From contig DRTC01000409.1 of assembly GCA_011372345.1 (NCBI GenBank), forward strand, positions 1-5,547: a DNA stretch of 5,547 bases, given 5' to 3'. Below the pieces are notes generated by a model, which searched no databases, was not told where the DNA came from, and was given only the letters and a program-made list of their open reading frames with translations. Shown piece after piece: positions 1 to 5,148 of the stretch. Position numbers and translations under genes: made by a program. Position 1 is the first letter of the stretch. The number at the start of each line of letters is the position of its first letter. Source of the stretch: Candidatus Cloacimonadota bacterium (GTDB lineage Bacteria > Cloacimonadota > Cloacimonadia > Cloacimonadales > TCS61).

Positions 1-92
1 AATTAGTTGAATTAGTTGAATTAGTTGAATTAGTTGAATTAGTTGAATTAGTTGAATTAGTTGAATTAGTTGAACTGGTTGAATTGGTATAA
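1..92 (+). CDS. 3' end of an upstream gene with a Leu-Val-Glu repeat tail (partial)
   Basis: Only one forward frame is open through the tandem repeat (codons TTA GTT GAA from position 3); the other two hit TAG or TGA in every unit. This frame reads (Leu-Val-Glu)n, ends Leu-Val and stops at TAA 90-92, 24 bp before the next start codon. The decayed last copies support coding: TTA to CTG, TTA to TTG and GTT to GTA are all synonymous, and the remaining change turns GAA into the TAA stop. The reverse strand also has open frames, but there the same changes would alter amino acids. The gene body lies outside the window, so the product cannot be named. It is probably the first visible member of the operon that continues with the FtsE-like gene. 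The alternative is a non-coding repeat that happens to be open in one frame. Confidence 0.5.
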   Translation, partial: LVELVELVELVELVELVELVELVELVELV

Positions 93-96
93 TTGG
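1..96. repeat. 9-bp tandem repeat, unit AATTAGTTG
   Basis: Eight perfect copies of AATTAGTTG fill 1-72. A ninth copy (73-81, AACTGGTTG) has two changes and a tenth (82-90, AATTGGTAT) has three. A partial eleventh (AATTGG, 91-96) runs past the stop codon of the reading frame that crosses the array. The array begins at the window edge, so its true length is unknown. Because the unit is 9 bp, copy-number change would add or remove three codons without shifting the frame. Confidence 0.95.
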
Positions 97-116
97 AAAA
101 AAGATAAAAAACGATT

Positions 117-734
117 ATGTTGAATATCGAGAATTTCGCTTTATTGATCGAATATGAAAAATTATTCACATTGGATAATTTTATCCTTTCGGACAAACAA
201 AAAGCGCTTATTATCGGAAATAATGATACTGGAAAAAGCCTTTTCCTGAAAGCTATACATGGTGAACATACCGAATTTGAAGGAAATATTTTCATCAAAG
301 AAAAACCTGCTATTTTCTATAGGAAAAGAAAAAAAACAATTCTCATCGAAAATTCAGTTAAATTCCTCCCCAAAGAATCTATCTGGAAAAATATCGTGCT
401 TCCTCTTGATAAAAAAAAGTTCAATAAAGAAGAGAAGATCATAGAACTCTGTAATATTGCCGGATTAGGAGAGATATATAATTCCAATGCAGACAATTTA
501 TCTTATTCTTCGCAGAAATTAGTCGAATTGATCCGGGCAGTTATCCAGCAGCCTTATCTGATCCTCATAGATGATATCGATAATTATTTTGATGATATTA
601 AAATGGTGAGAGTAAATGAAATCGTGAAATTTGCTCTTGATAACGGCACTTCCATCATATGTACTTCCAAAAAGAAATTAGATGATTTTGATATTTCCTG
701 CCGAATTCAAAATGGGAAAATGGTTCAATTGTGA
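117..734 (+). CDS. FtsE-like ABC transporter ATP-binding protein with degenerate catalytic motifs
   Basis: This is a 205-residue ABC nucleotide-binding domain and the presumed cytoplasmic partner of the FtsX-like protein encoded next. Walker A is intact (GNNDTGKS, residues 34-41). The other motifs are recognisable by position but altered. The Q-loop region (about 78-98, ending IWKNIVLPL like the VYDNVAIPL region of FtsE) appears to have Asn79 where Gln is expected. The signature LSGGEQ reads LSYSSQ (128-133). Walker B is LILID (148-152), with Asp153 in place of the catalytic Glu. The H-loop His appears replaced by Ser184 (ICTSK). The protein is shorter than usual FtsE (about 220 residues). 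Weak ATP hydrolysis, or binding only, is therefore inferred. The ATG at 117 gives a normal ABC N-terminus (MLNIENF), although the upstream Shine-Dalgarno sequence is weak. The gene overlaps the next by 4 nt. The FtsE assignment rests mainly on that FtsX-like neighbour; by itself it would be called a generic LolD/FtsE-type ATPase. Confidence 0.8.
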   Translation: MLNIENFALLIEYEKLFTLDNFILSDKQKALIIGNNDTGKSLFLKAIHGEHTEFEGNIFIKEKPAIFYRKRKKTILIENSVKFLPKESIWKNIVLPLDKKKFNKEEKIIELCNIAGLGEIYNSNADNLSYSSQKLVELIRAVIQQPYLILIDDIDNYFDDIKMVRVNEIVKFALDNGTSIICTSKKKLDDFDISCRIQNGKMVQL

Positions 735-1507
735 AAAAAAGCATCGTTATCCAATCCATCGTTATCCTGCTCATTTTGGTCACCTGGAATTTTATCCATC
801 TTGGATATAAACTTCAGAAACAGGCTTATTTCGAGAAGATATCGGAAGTTCCCATTCTTGTGTTTTCTCAAAATTCTGAAATTCTCGACTCTTTAAAAAC
901 GCAATTGAGTTTTGCAGGTTATGTTTCAAAAATTGAAATTGAGACTAAAACGGAAATTGCTGAAAAACTGATCTCGAAATATGAATTGAACTCAATAAAA
1001 TCTGTTCTGGAAAATCATTCTTTACCGGATGTAATGAAAGTTTTTTTGGAAGGAGAAAATTTCGATCGAGCCAGAAAAGAAGAACTGCTGTTAATGTTAT
1101 CCGGTACAGATTTGAAAACGGAATGTAATCCTGAAGATTGGAATATCCTATTTGATAAGATAGATTTTCTCGATAAAAGTTATCAGGTCATAAATATCAT
1201 GATCATCATTTTTACTTTTTTCATAACCGTTTTCATGCAAATTCATTTTGAATACAAGCAGGATAAATTCTGGTATGTGTATGAATCTTCCGGCGGGAAA
1301 TATGGACAGAGAAGAAAACATTTTCTTATTAGTTCATTTTTTGCGATCTTCCTGCCGGCAATATTGGTCTATGGGAGTTACCTGCTTTTGATAAATTTTA
1401 GTTACTTAACAATCAAAATCGATATTACTTCCTTTGGTTTGGAAATCCTTGTCTTGCTTATCTCAACCCATATTTCACAATCGATTTTAAGAAAAAGACT
1501 GATATGA
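731..1507 (+). CDS. FtsX-like membrane protein, divergent
   Basis: This 258-residue protein has the FtsX layout: a short cytoplasmic N-terminus, helix 1 (about 5-24), an extracytoplasmic domain (about 30-150), and helices 2 (152-171), 3 (198-221) and 4 (233-253). In the external domain, PILVFSQ (41-47), a following amphipathic helix and HSLPDVMKVFLEG (96-108) match the usual order of an initial beta strand, a helix and the N-P-L-P-D-S-F-type segment of FtsX. The loop between helices 2 and 3 (ESSGGKYGQRRKHFLIS, 185-201) resembles the FtsX loop with a V-G-A and R-R-x-F-L pattern that contacts FtsE. FtsX works with FtsE to control cell-wall hydrolases during division. The start is GTG at 731, overlapping the previous stop as GTGA, which suggests translational coupling. 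The stop overlaps the pgsA start as ATGA. It is shorter than typical FtsX (about 300 residues) and strongly diverged, so a specialised paralogue is possible. Confidence 0.78.
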   Translation: MKKSIVIQSIVILLILVTWNFIHLGYKLQKQAYFEKISEVPILVFSQNSEILDSLKTQLSFAGYVSKIEIETKTEIAEKLISKYELNSIKSVLENHSLPDVMKVFLEGENFDRARKEELLLMLSGTDLKTECNPEDWNILFDKIDFLDKSYQVINIMIIIFTFFITVFMQIHFEYKQDKFWYVYESSGGKYGQRRKHFLISSFFAIFLPAILVYGSYLLLINFSYLTIKIDITSFGLEILVLLISTHISQSILRKRLI

Positions 1508-2079
1508 AAAAGCGTATTCCAAATTTACTGACAATTATCAGGATAATCCTCGTTCCCATCTTTATCTGGTTTGTTTTTTCAAATAATATCCGGAACAACA
1601 TTATCTGGGCAACAATTATTTTTATCATCGCCTGTATCACAGATTATTTTGACGGCATGCTCGCTCGCAGAATGAAGGTCATCTCTAATTTCGGTAAAAT
1701 TATGGATCCACTGGCGGATAAAATATTAGTTATTTCTGCTCTTTTTGCGATTTCACTCGAATTGCATTACACCAACATTATTGTTGTGATTATAATTATT
1801 GTCAGGGAAGTGGCAGTCACTATTCTTCGCAATTACTACATCAAAAAGAATATTTACATCGCTGCCAATATCTGGGGAAAACTGAAAACCATTATGCAGA
1901 TGGTGGGAATTACAGCTGCTTTAATCTATTATTCGTTCATCTCAATTTTGGATAAAACAGAAAGTAAAATATTTATTTCCGGATTTCATATTTTTTTCTG
2001 GTTAGTGGCAGTTGTGACCATTCTTTCGGGTTTGAATTATTTCTTTATAAAAACGGAAAAAATAAAGAAAAACAGTTAA
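1504..2079 (+). CDS. pgsA: CDP-diacylglycerol--glycerol-3-phosphate 3-phosphatidyltransferase
   Basis: This enzyme condenses CDP-diacylglycerol with glycerol 3-phosphate to give phosphatidylglycerol phosphate and CMP, the committed step to phosphatidylglycerol, in the inner membrane. The complete CDP-alcohol phosphotransferase signature D-x2-D-G-x2-A-R-x8-G-x3-D-x3-D is present: Asp47, Asp50, Gly51, Ala54, Arg55, Gly64, Asp68 and Asp72. These residues bind the metal ions and the CDP group. The N-terminal PNLLTIIR (6-13) and WGKLKTIMQM (124-133) are typical of PgsA rather than of phosphatidylserine or cardiolipin synthases of the same superfamily. About six hydrophobic helices are visible, and the length of 191 residues is normal. 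The ATG at 1504 overlaps the stop of the FtsX-like gene as ATGA and lacks a strong ribosome site of its own, so translation is probably coupled. The lysine-rich C-terminal tail (183-190) is likely cytoplasmic. Confidence 0.95.
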   Translation: MKKRIPNLLTIIRIILVPIFIWFVFSNNIRNNIIWATIIFIIACITDYFDGMLARRMKVISNFGKIMDPLADKILVISALFAISLELHYTNIIVVIIIIVREVAVTILRNYYIKKNIYIAANIWGKLKTIMQMVGITAALIYYSFISILDKTESKIFISGFHIFFWLVAVVTILSGLNYFFIKTEKIKKNS

Positions 2080-2086
2080 AACTGTT
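2071..2086. repeat. Hairpin across the pgsA stop codon, loop TTAAAA
   Basis: AACAG (2071-2075), TTAAAA (2076-2081) and CTGTT (2082-2086) form a small palindrome that includes the TAA stop at 2077-2079. An A-rich run precedes it and an AT-rich stretch with five Ts (2099-2103) follows. It might be a weak terminator for the operon, but the stem is short and no T tract is adjacent. The TTAAAA loop recurs in the next hairpin. Confidence 0.5.
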
Positions 2087-2103
2087 ATAATTATTATATT
2101 TTT

Positions 2104-2140
2104 GCTATTCTTTCACCGGATTAAAATCTGGTGCTATTCT
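2104..2140. repeat. Hairpin with TTAAAA loop, bracketed by GCTATTCT direct repeats
   Basis: CACCGGATT (2114-2122) pairs with AATCTGGTG (2125-2133) in a 9-bp stem with one G-T wobble, centred on TTAAAA. The direct repeat GCTATTCT occurs at 2104-2111 and 2133-2140, on either side of the stem. It resembles the short palindromic intergenic repeats (REP-like elements) of many bacteria. Whether the direct repeat is a target-site duplication or part of the element cannot be told from one copy. Confidence 0.65.
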
Positions 2141-2167
2141 AATCTAACATTGTTTAGTTCAGTTCAG

Positions 2168-2209
2168 CACCACAATTGTTTACTCCGGCTTTCGACGGAC
2201 ATTGTGGTG
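2168..2209. repeat. Long imperfect hairpin upstream of the lipoprotein gene
   Basis: CACCACAAT (2168-2176) is a perfect 9-bp inverted repeat of ATTGTGGTG (2201-2209). The 24-nt interior contains a second small stem, TCCG (2184-2187) with CGGA (2196-2199), enclosing GCTTTCGA. The result is a two-part hairpin about 67 nt before the lipoprotein start. It could act in the 5' leader or be a dispersed repeat. No T tract follows, so it is not a classical terminator. Confidence 0.7.
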
Positions 2210-2234
2210 AAAAAGATAGAAGAGAAAAAATAAT

Positions 2235-2250
2235 AACCATTTCAATGGTT
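2235..2250. repeat. Small hairpin AACCATT/AATGGTT in the lipoprotein leader
   Basis: AACCATT (2235-2241) and AATGGTT (2244-2250) are perfect inverted repeats separated by TC. The hairpin ends 13 nt before the Shine-Dalgarno sequence. The arms share AACCATT and AATGGT with the longer hairpin at 5149-5170, so the two may be related repeats. Confidence 0.55.
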
Positions 2251-2263
2251 TATAAATCGATTC

Positions 2264-2268
2264 AGGAG
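2264..2268 (+). promoter_or_regulatory. Ribosome binding site AGGAG for the lipoprotein gene
   Basis: AGGAG lies 7 nt before the ATG at 2276. This selects that codon over the in-frame Met at residue 8, which has no comparable site. Confidence 0.8.
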
Positions 2269-2275
2269 CTACAAT

Positions 2276-3340
2276 ATGAAAAATGACAAACAATTTATGA
2301 AGAGAAATTCCATATTCTTATTCCTGCTATTCTTTTTAATAGCAGGATGTTCCAAAGAAAGTAAGACAAATCCCTCAACCAAAGGAACAGATATTCGCAA
2401 ACCATTTTCCTGGGGACATCAGCAAACTATCTATGTCTTTGCTGATGATAATGTCTGGAAATACGCAGAACCTCATCTCCGAAAAAGTTTGGAAAGATTC
2501 CAATTCACAACTGAAAACGAGAAATTCTTCGAAGTTAAGAAGGCTCCCATCAATTCTATCGAGCAGTTCTATAAATTCAATAATCTCGTTTTTTTCTGTG
2601 ATATGGAATCTGACGAGGAAGTTTCTTCTTATGTGAAAAGCATTATGGGTGATAAGATCGCTGAAGAGATCAAAGTCAATGCAGTGGCTATGTATCCGGT
2701 TGAAAATCTCTGGGCAAGAAACCAGTTCATTCTCTTTATTGTCGGAGATAACGAAAGAGACCTCTTAAGTTTCAATATTTTGCAGGCAAATGCGACCTTC
2801 GATCTATTTAAGGATAAACTCTTTGAGAGAATAGAACAACAGGTCTACAGACAGAAAACATATGCGGAAAACACTTTTCAGAAATTTCCCTGGTCCCTGC
2901 AACTGCCAAAGAATTACATTGTTTACAAACAAGACGATGCCAATCGTTTCATTTCCTTTATTGCTCGTTTGAAAAACAAACCGGACAGGTTCATTTCTGT
3001 CTATTACGAGAAAATGACACAAGACAATTTCAACAAAGAATGGCTCAAACAAAAAAGAGCAGAACTTGCCTGGAATTATTACGAGGAAGACGAATTTGCT
3101 GATAAAGATATCAAATTAGAAAAAAATATGCTTGGAAAATATGAATGCTGGAAACTTTCCGGCAGATGGCAGAATAAAAAATTTGTTGTGGGCGGAGCAT
3201 TCCGGAGTTTTGCTTTTTATGATGAGAAATCTCAAACTGCTTTTCTCATTGATAATTCTGTTTATTTCCCGACAGGATATAAACTCCCTGCTTTGATCGA
3301 GTTGGAAGTTATCAGCAGGAGTATCGTAATTCGGAATTAA
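2276..3340 (+). CDS. DUF4837-type lipoprotein
   Basis: This 354-residue secreted lipoprotein of unknown function has a lysine/arginine-containing N-terminus, a hydrophobic stretch (12-23) and the lipobox LIAGC with Cys25 as the lipidated residue. A short linker rich in Ser, Lys and Thr follows. The mature part has the features I associate with DUF4837: an early strand TIYVFADDNVWKYAEPHLRK (51-70), a segment on not finding a partner residue pattern but with NLWARNQFILFIVGD (144-158), a middle FPWSLQLPKNYIVYK (204-218), and a C-terminal pattern LSGRWQ, GGAFRSF, then D-N-S-V-Y-F-P and a final LIELEVISRSI. The family is known mainly from Bacteroidota and related phyla, so it supports the taxonomic guess. 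A strong AGGAG site fixes the start. Hairpin-rich spacers on both sides and a terminator about 170 nt downstream suggest it is transcribed alone. Sorting to the outer membrane cannot be judged from the sequence; Ser26-Lys27 follows the cysteine. Confidence 0.8.
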   Translation: MKNDKQFMKRNSIFLFLLFFLIAGCSKESKTNPSTKGTDIRKPFSWGHQQTIYVFADDNVWKYAEPHLRKSLERFQFTTENEKFFEVKKAPINSIEQFYKFNNLVFFCDMESDEEVSSYVKSIMGDKIAEEIKVNAVAMYPVENLWARNQFILFIVGDNERDLLSFNILQANATFDLFKDKLFERIEQQVYRQKTYAENTFQKFPWSLQLPKNYIVYKQDDANRFISFIARLKNKPDRFISVYYEKMTQDNFNKEWLKQKRAELAWNYYEEDEFADKDIKLEKNMLGKYECWKLSGRWQNKKFVVGGAFRSFAFYDEKSQTAFLIDNSVYFPTGYKLPALIELEVISRSIVIRN

Positions 3341-3341
3341 T

Positions 3342-3399
3342 GTAACTCATCCGGCAGCTGCCGGATTGAGAAAAAAGAGCACAATCAGAATTGATTGTG
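3342..3399. repeat. Hairpin module copy 1 (GTAACTC...GAGAAA plus second hairpin)
   Basis: GTAACTC (3342-3348) leads into the perfect palindrome ATCCGGCAGCTGCCGGAT (3349-3366). CTC and GAG (3368-3370) close the stem, with T3367 bulged, and AAA follows. A second hairpin, CACAATCA (3380-3387), GAAT, TGATTGTG (3392-3399), completes the module. It begins 2 nt after the lipoprotein stop codon. No T tract follows either stem, so 3' end protection is more plausible than termination. Confidence 0.8.
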
Positions 3400-3404
3400 A
3401 TACA

Positions 3405-3454
3405 GTAACTCGATTTTCCGAAATCGAGAAATTTAACAAGATCGGAATCTTGTT
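3405..3454. repeat. Hairpin module copy 2 (GTAACTC...GAGAAA plus second hairpin)
   Basis: GTAACTC (3405-3411) opens the stem CTCGATTT (3409-3416), loop TCCG (3417-3420), AAATCGAG (3421-3428), then AAA. The second hairpin is AACAAGAT (3435-3442), loop CGGA (3443-3446), ATCTTGTT (3447-3454). Both stems are perfect 8-bp helices and the two tetraloops are reverse complements. The layout matches copy 1, but the stem sequences are unrelated to it apart from the closing CTC/GAG and ACAA/TTGT. Confidence 0.85.
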
Positions 3455-3462
3455 TTACGGAA

Positions 3463-3489
3463 GTAACTCAAACAATCCTATTTGAGAAA
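3463..3489. repeat. Hairpin module copy 3 (GTAACTC...GAGAAA, single hairpin)
   Basis: GTAACTC (3463-3469) opens the stem CTCAAA (3467-3472), an 8-nt loop CAATCCTA, TTTGAG (3481-3486), then AAA. No second hairpin of the copy 1 or 2 type follows; an A-rich stretch leads into the terminator instead. This copy starts 58 nt after copy 2, which itself starts 63 nt after copy 1. Confidence 0.75.
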
Positions 3490-3510
3490 TACTAAAAAAC
3501 AAACTTCCCT

Positions 3511-3544
3511 CGCTCCTAAACTCATGTGTGGGAGCGTTTTTTTT
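3511..3544 (+). terminator. Intrinsic terminator after the lipoprotein region
   Basis: CGCTCCTA (3511-3518) pairs with TGGGAGCG (3529-3536) in an 8-bp, GC-rich stem with one T-G wobble and a 10-nt loop. Eight Ts (3537-3544) follow at once, which is the standard rightward Rho-independent terminator. It would end transcription of the lipoprotein about 170 nt past its stop codon and separate it from the transporter gene. The hairpin core (3512-3535) is closely similar to the one at 5117-5140. Confidence 0.88.
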
Positions 3545-3740
3545 AGCATTTACATCCCATCTTTCTAAACAGGCATCAAATTTTCACAAGGATCTTTATC
3601 AATATTATATTTTGATGCTAGATAAAAAAATTCAATGTTCAGATGATCATTATCTTTATCACAGTTTGATTTCAGAAATTATTATAGACAGAATTTATTA
3701 TCTTAAAAGATGTTGCTTCCAATAAAAAGATGGAACAGGA
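3545..3740. other. Spacer before the MFS gene, no convincing gene
   Basis: About 195 nt of very AT-rich DNA. It holds an 8-bp inverted repeat, GCATCAAA (3573-3580) with TTTGATGC (3611-3618), and two copies of ATCTTTATCA (3592-3601 and 3652-3661). A frame open from a GTG at 3528 to 3725 exists, but its start lies inside the terminator stem. A promoter for the transporter must lie here if the terminator is efficient. I could not identify -35 and -10 boxes with confidence. Confidence 0.5.
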
Positions 3741-5039
3741 ATGAAATTAGATAAACTTGAGCAGAAGACCTTTGTCCTGCTGTTGCAGGTTGCATTTTTT
3801 ACCGGATTTGTAAACAGTGCTTCTCAAATTCAGGATATCATTGCCAAGAAAGCCTTACATGCTCTGGATTGGCAGATTACGCTTCTTGTCATGCTCTGGC
3901 CTATTTCCAATTTATTTTCCATCTATTGGGGGAAGGTCCTGGAACAATCAAAGTCGATTGCAAAATATCTGATGATTTCAGGATTTGTGGGAAGACTCAT
4001 CTTGATCTTCATGCTCTGGGTCAATAATTATTATGAATATCTTTTTATCCTTACCATCTTTTTCTCGTTCAACGGATTGATCATTCCGGCAACGAATTCC
4101 ATCTATCAGCATAATATCAGGAATGCTAATCGCGGAGTGATGTTCGGTTATGCAGCAAGCTTAACAACTTTGATCACTTTGCTCGGAAGTTACCTTGCCG
4201 GCAGAGTTCTCGATGCGGATGAAAACTGGTTTCGTGTTTTTTTTGCGATCGTAGGAGTTTTGGGATGTTATAGTTCTTTTCTTCTCGCTTTGATCAAAGT
4301 GGAAAAGAAGAATTTTGATCCCTCCACCAGAATAGATTTAAAGAAACTTTTTATCAGTCCCGTCTTGAGGGCTTTTGAGGTGATGAAGAAGAATCGTAAC
4401 TTTTCAATTTTCCAGAGGAATTTCTTTATTTACGGAATCGGTTTTTTGATCATAGTTCCGGTTATTCCCAAATATCTCGTTGAAATCCTGAAAATGAGTT
4501 ATACCTCTTCTTTTGTAGGAAAAGCAGTGATCACGCAAATTCCGATCTTAATTCTCGCTCCGATCGCCGGGAAAGTTTTTGATAAAAAAAATCCGGCGAA
4601 TTTTTCGAGTATTGCCTTTGCTTCGTTGAGTCTTTATCCTTTATTCCTTTTCATCTCCAGTTTTTTTATCGGTTCGACCATTGCAGTCTTCTTAACCTAT
4701 TTCGCTTTCTTAATGTATGGCATTGCTATGTCCGGTATTTTAATTTCCTGGAGCATCAGTTCTAATTATTTTGCCGGAAACGAAGATGCTGCTATGTATC
4801 AGAGCGTTCATGTAACCTTAACCGGTGTGCGCGGATTGATAGTTCCAGTCCTGGGATTTATTATTATGAAATATTTGGGAGTCAGGGCTGTCTTTATTGT
4901 TTCGATATGCTTTCTGCTGACAGCATCTTTTTTAAGTTTTAAGTTGTATTTATCAATGGATAAGAAGGAATTCAGATTTGATGAAAAAGCAAAGAGATTA
5001 TTTCGTTATTTCAGAAAATTGTTCCCGTTTGGAGGATGA
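3741..5039 (+). CDS. Major facilitator superfamily (MFS) transporter
   Basis: This is a 432-residue inner-membrane protein, probably a secondary transporter; the substrate cannot be told from the sequence. Twelve hydrophobic helices are visible at about 11-31, 45-64, 75-95, 98-122, 132-154, 163-185, 228-250, 262-281, 287-310, 312-336, 357-378 and 381-404. A charged cytoplasmic loop (186-226) between helices 6 and 7 gives the 6+6 MFS plan. The loop after helix 8 (AGKVFDKKN, 276-284) keeps the G-x3-D-K form of MFS motif A. The equivalent after helix 2 (GKVLEQSKS, 64-72) is weaker, with Glu-Gln for Asp-Arg. The tail (405-432) is strongly basic. The ATG at 3741 is the first start after an in-frame TAA at 3723-3725. 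AGGA abuts it and GGAA (3732-3735) stands at a more usual 5-nt spacing. The gene looks monocistronic, flanked by a terminator and a hairpin-rich spacer. Confidence 0.88.
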   Translation: MKLDKLEQKTFVLLLQVAFFTGFVNSASQIQDIIAKKALHALDWQITLLVMLWPISNLFSIYWGKVLEQSKSIAKYLMISGFVGRLILIFMLWVNNYYEYLFILTIFFSFNGLIIPATNSIYQHNIRNANRGVMFGYAASLTTLITLLGSYLAGRVLDADENWFRVFFAIVGVLGCYSSFLLALIKVEKKNFDPSTRIDLKKLFISPVLRAFEVMKKNRNFSIFQRNFFIYGIGFLIIVPVIPKYLVEILKMSYTSSFVGKAVITQIPILILAPIAGKVFDKKNPANFSSIAFASLSLYPLFLFISSFFIGSTIAVFLTYFAFLMYGIAMSGILISWSISSNYFAGNEDAAMYQSVHVTLTGVRGLIVPVLGFIIMKYLGVRAVFIVSICFLLTASFLSFKLYLSMDKKEFRFDEKAKRLFRYFRKLFPFGG

Positions 5040-5048
5040 TAATATGAC

Positions 5049-5099
5049 ACTTTCCGAAGCTTCCAAAAGAGGAATTCTTTCTTGTAAGATTCGGAAAGT
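5049..5099. terminator. Hairpin after the MFS gene, possible weak terminator
   Basis: ACTTTCCGAA (5049-5058) and TTCGGAAAGT (5090-5099) are perfect 10-bp inverted repeats enclosing 31 nt, which can form a smaller internal stem (AAAGA 5066-5070 with TCTTT 5076-5080). Four Ts (5099-5102) end the right arm. The position just after the transporter stop fits a terminator or 3' stabilising structure, but the long loop and short T run make termination uncertain. Confidence 0.5.
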
Positions 5100-5114
5100 T
5101 TTGAGTTGAATATC

Positions 5115-5142
5115 TTGTTCCCAAACTCCTGTTTGGGAACAA
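5115..5142. repeat. Strong 11-bp hairpin, same family as the 3511 terminator
   Basis: TTGTTCCCAAA (5115-5125), loop CTCCTG (5126-5131) and TTTGGGAACAA (5132-5142) form a perfect stem. Its 24-nt core (5117-5140) matches 3512-3535 at 19 positions. One pair has changed on both sides (T-A here, C-G there). No T tract follows, so this copy is not a standard terminator. Confidence 0.8.
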
Positions 5143-5148
5143 ACATTA

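Noticed and set aside
1458..1640. Open frame on the minus strand across the FtsX/PgsA junction
   Set aside because: It is antisense to two well-supported genes and overlaps the coding sequence of the PgsA catalytic motif region; a shadow frame.
2086..2091. TATAAT as a -10 box after pgsA
   Set aside because: No -35-like sequence lies about 17 nt upstream, and the hexamer overlaps a hairpin arm in very AT-rich DNA.
2097..2104. TATTTTTG, matching the Bacteroidota-type -7 element TAnnTTTG
   Set aside because: No TTTG/TTG box is found at the expected distance upstream, and such a match is easy to obtain in AT-rich DNA.
2080..2275. tRNA or other standard RNA gene in the spacer
   Set aside because: The hairpins do not form a cloverleaf, and no T-loop (GTTCRANYC) or CCA-end pattern was found.
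2804..3052. Open frame on the minus strand inside the lipoprotein gene
   Set aside because: It lies antisense within a gene that has a lipobox, ribosome site and family-like pattern; no independent evidence.
3342..3489. CRISPR array
   Set aside because: The three units share only short flanks around hairpins of different sequence and length; there are no identical repeats with unique spacers and no cas genes.
3528..3725. Open frame of 65 codons before the MFS gene
   Set aside because: Its GTG start lies inside the terminator stem, there is no ribosome site, and the protein resembles nothing I recognise. Later in-frame starts leave under 40 residues.
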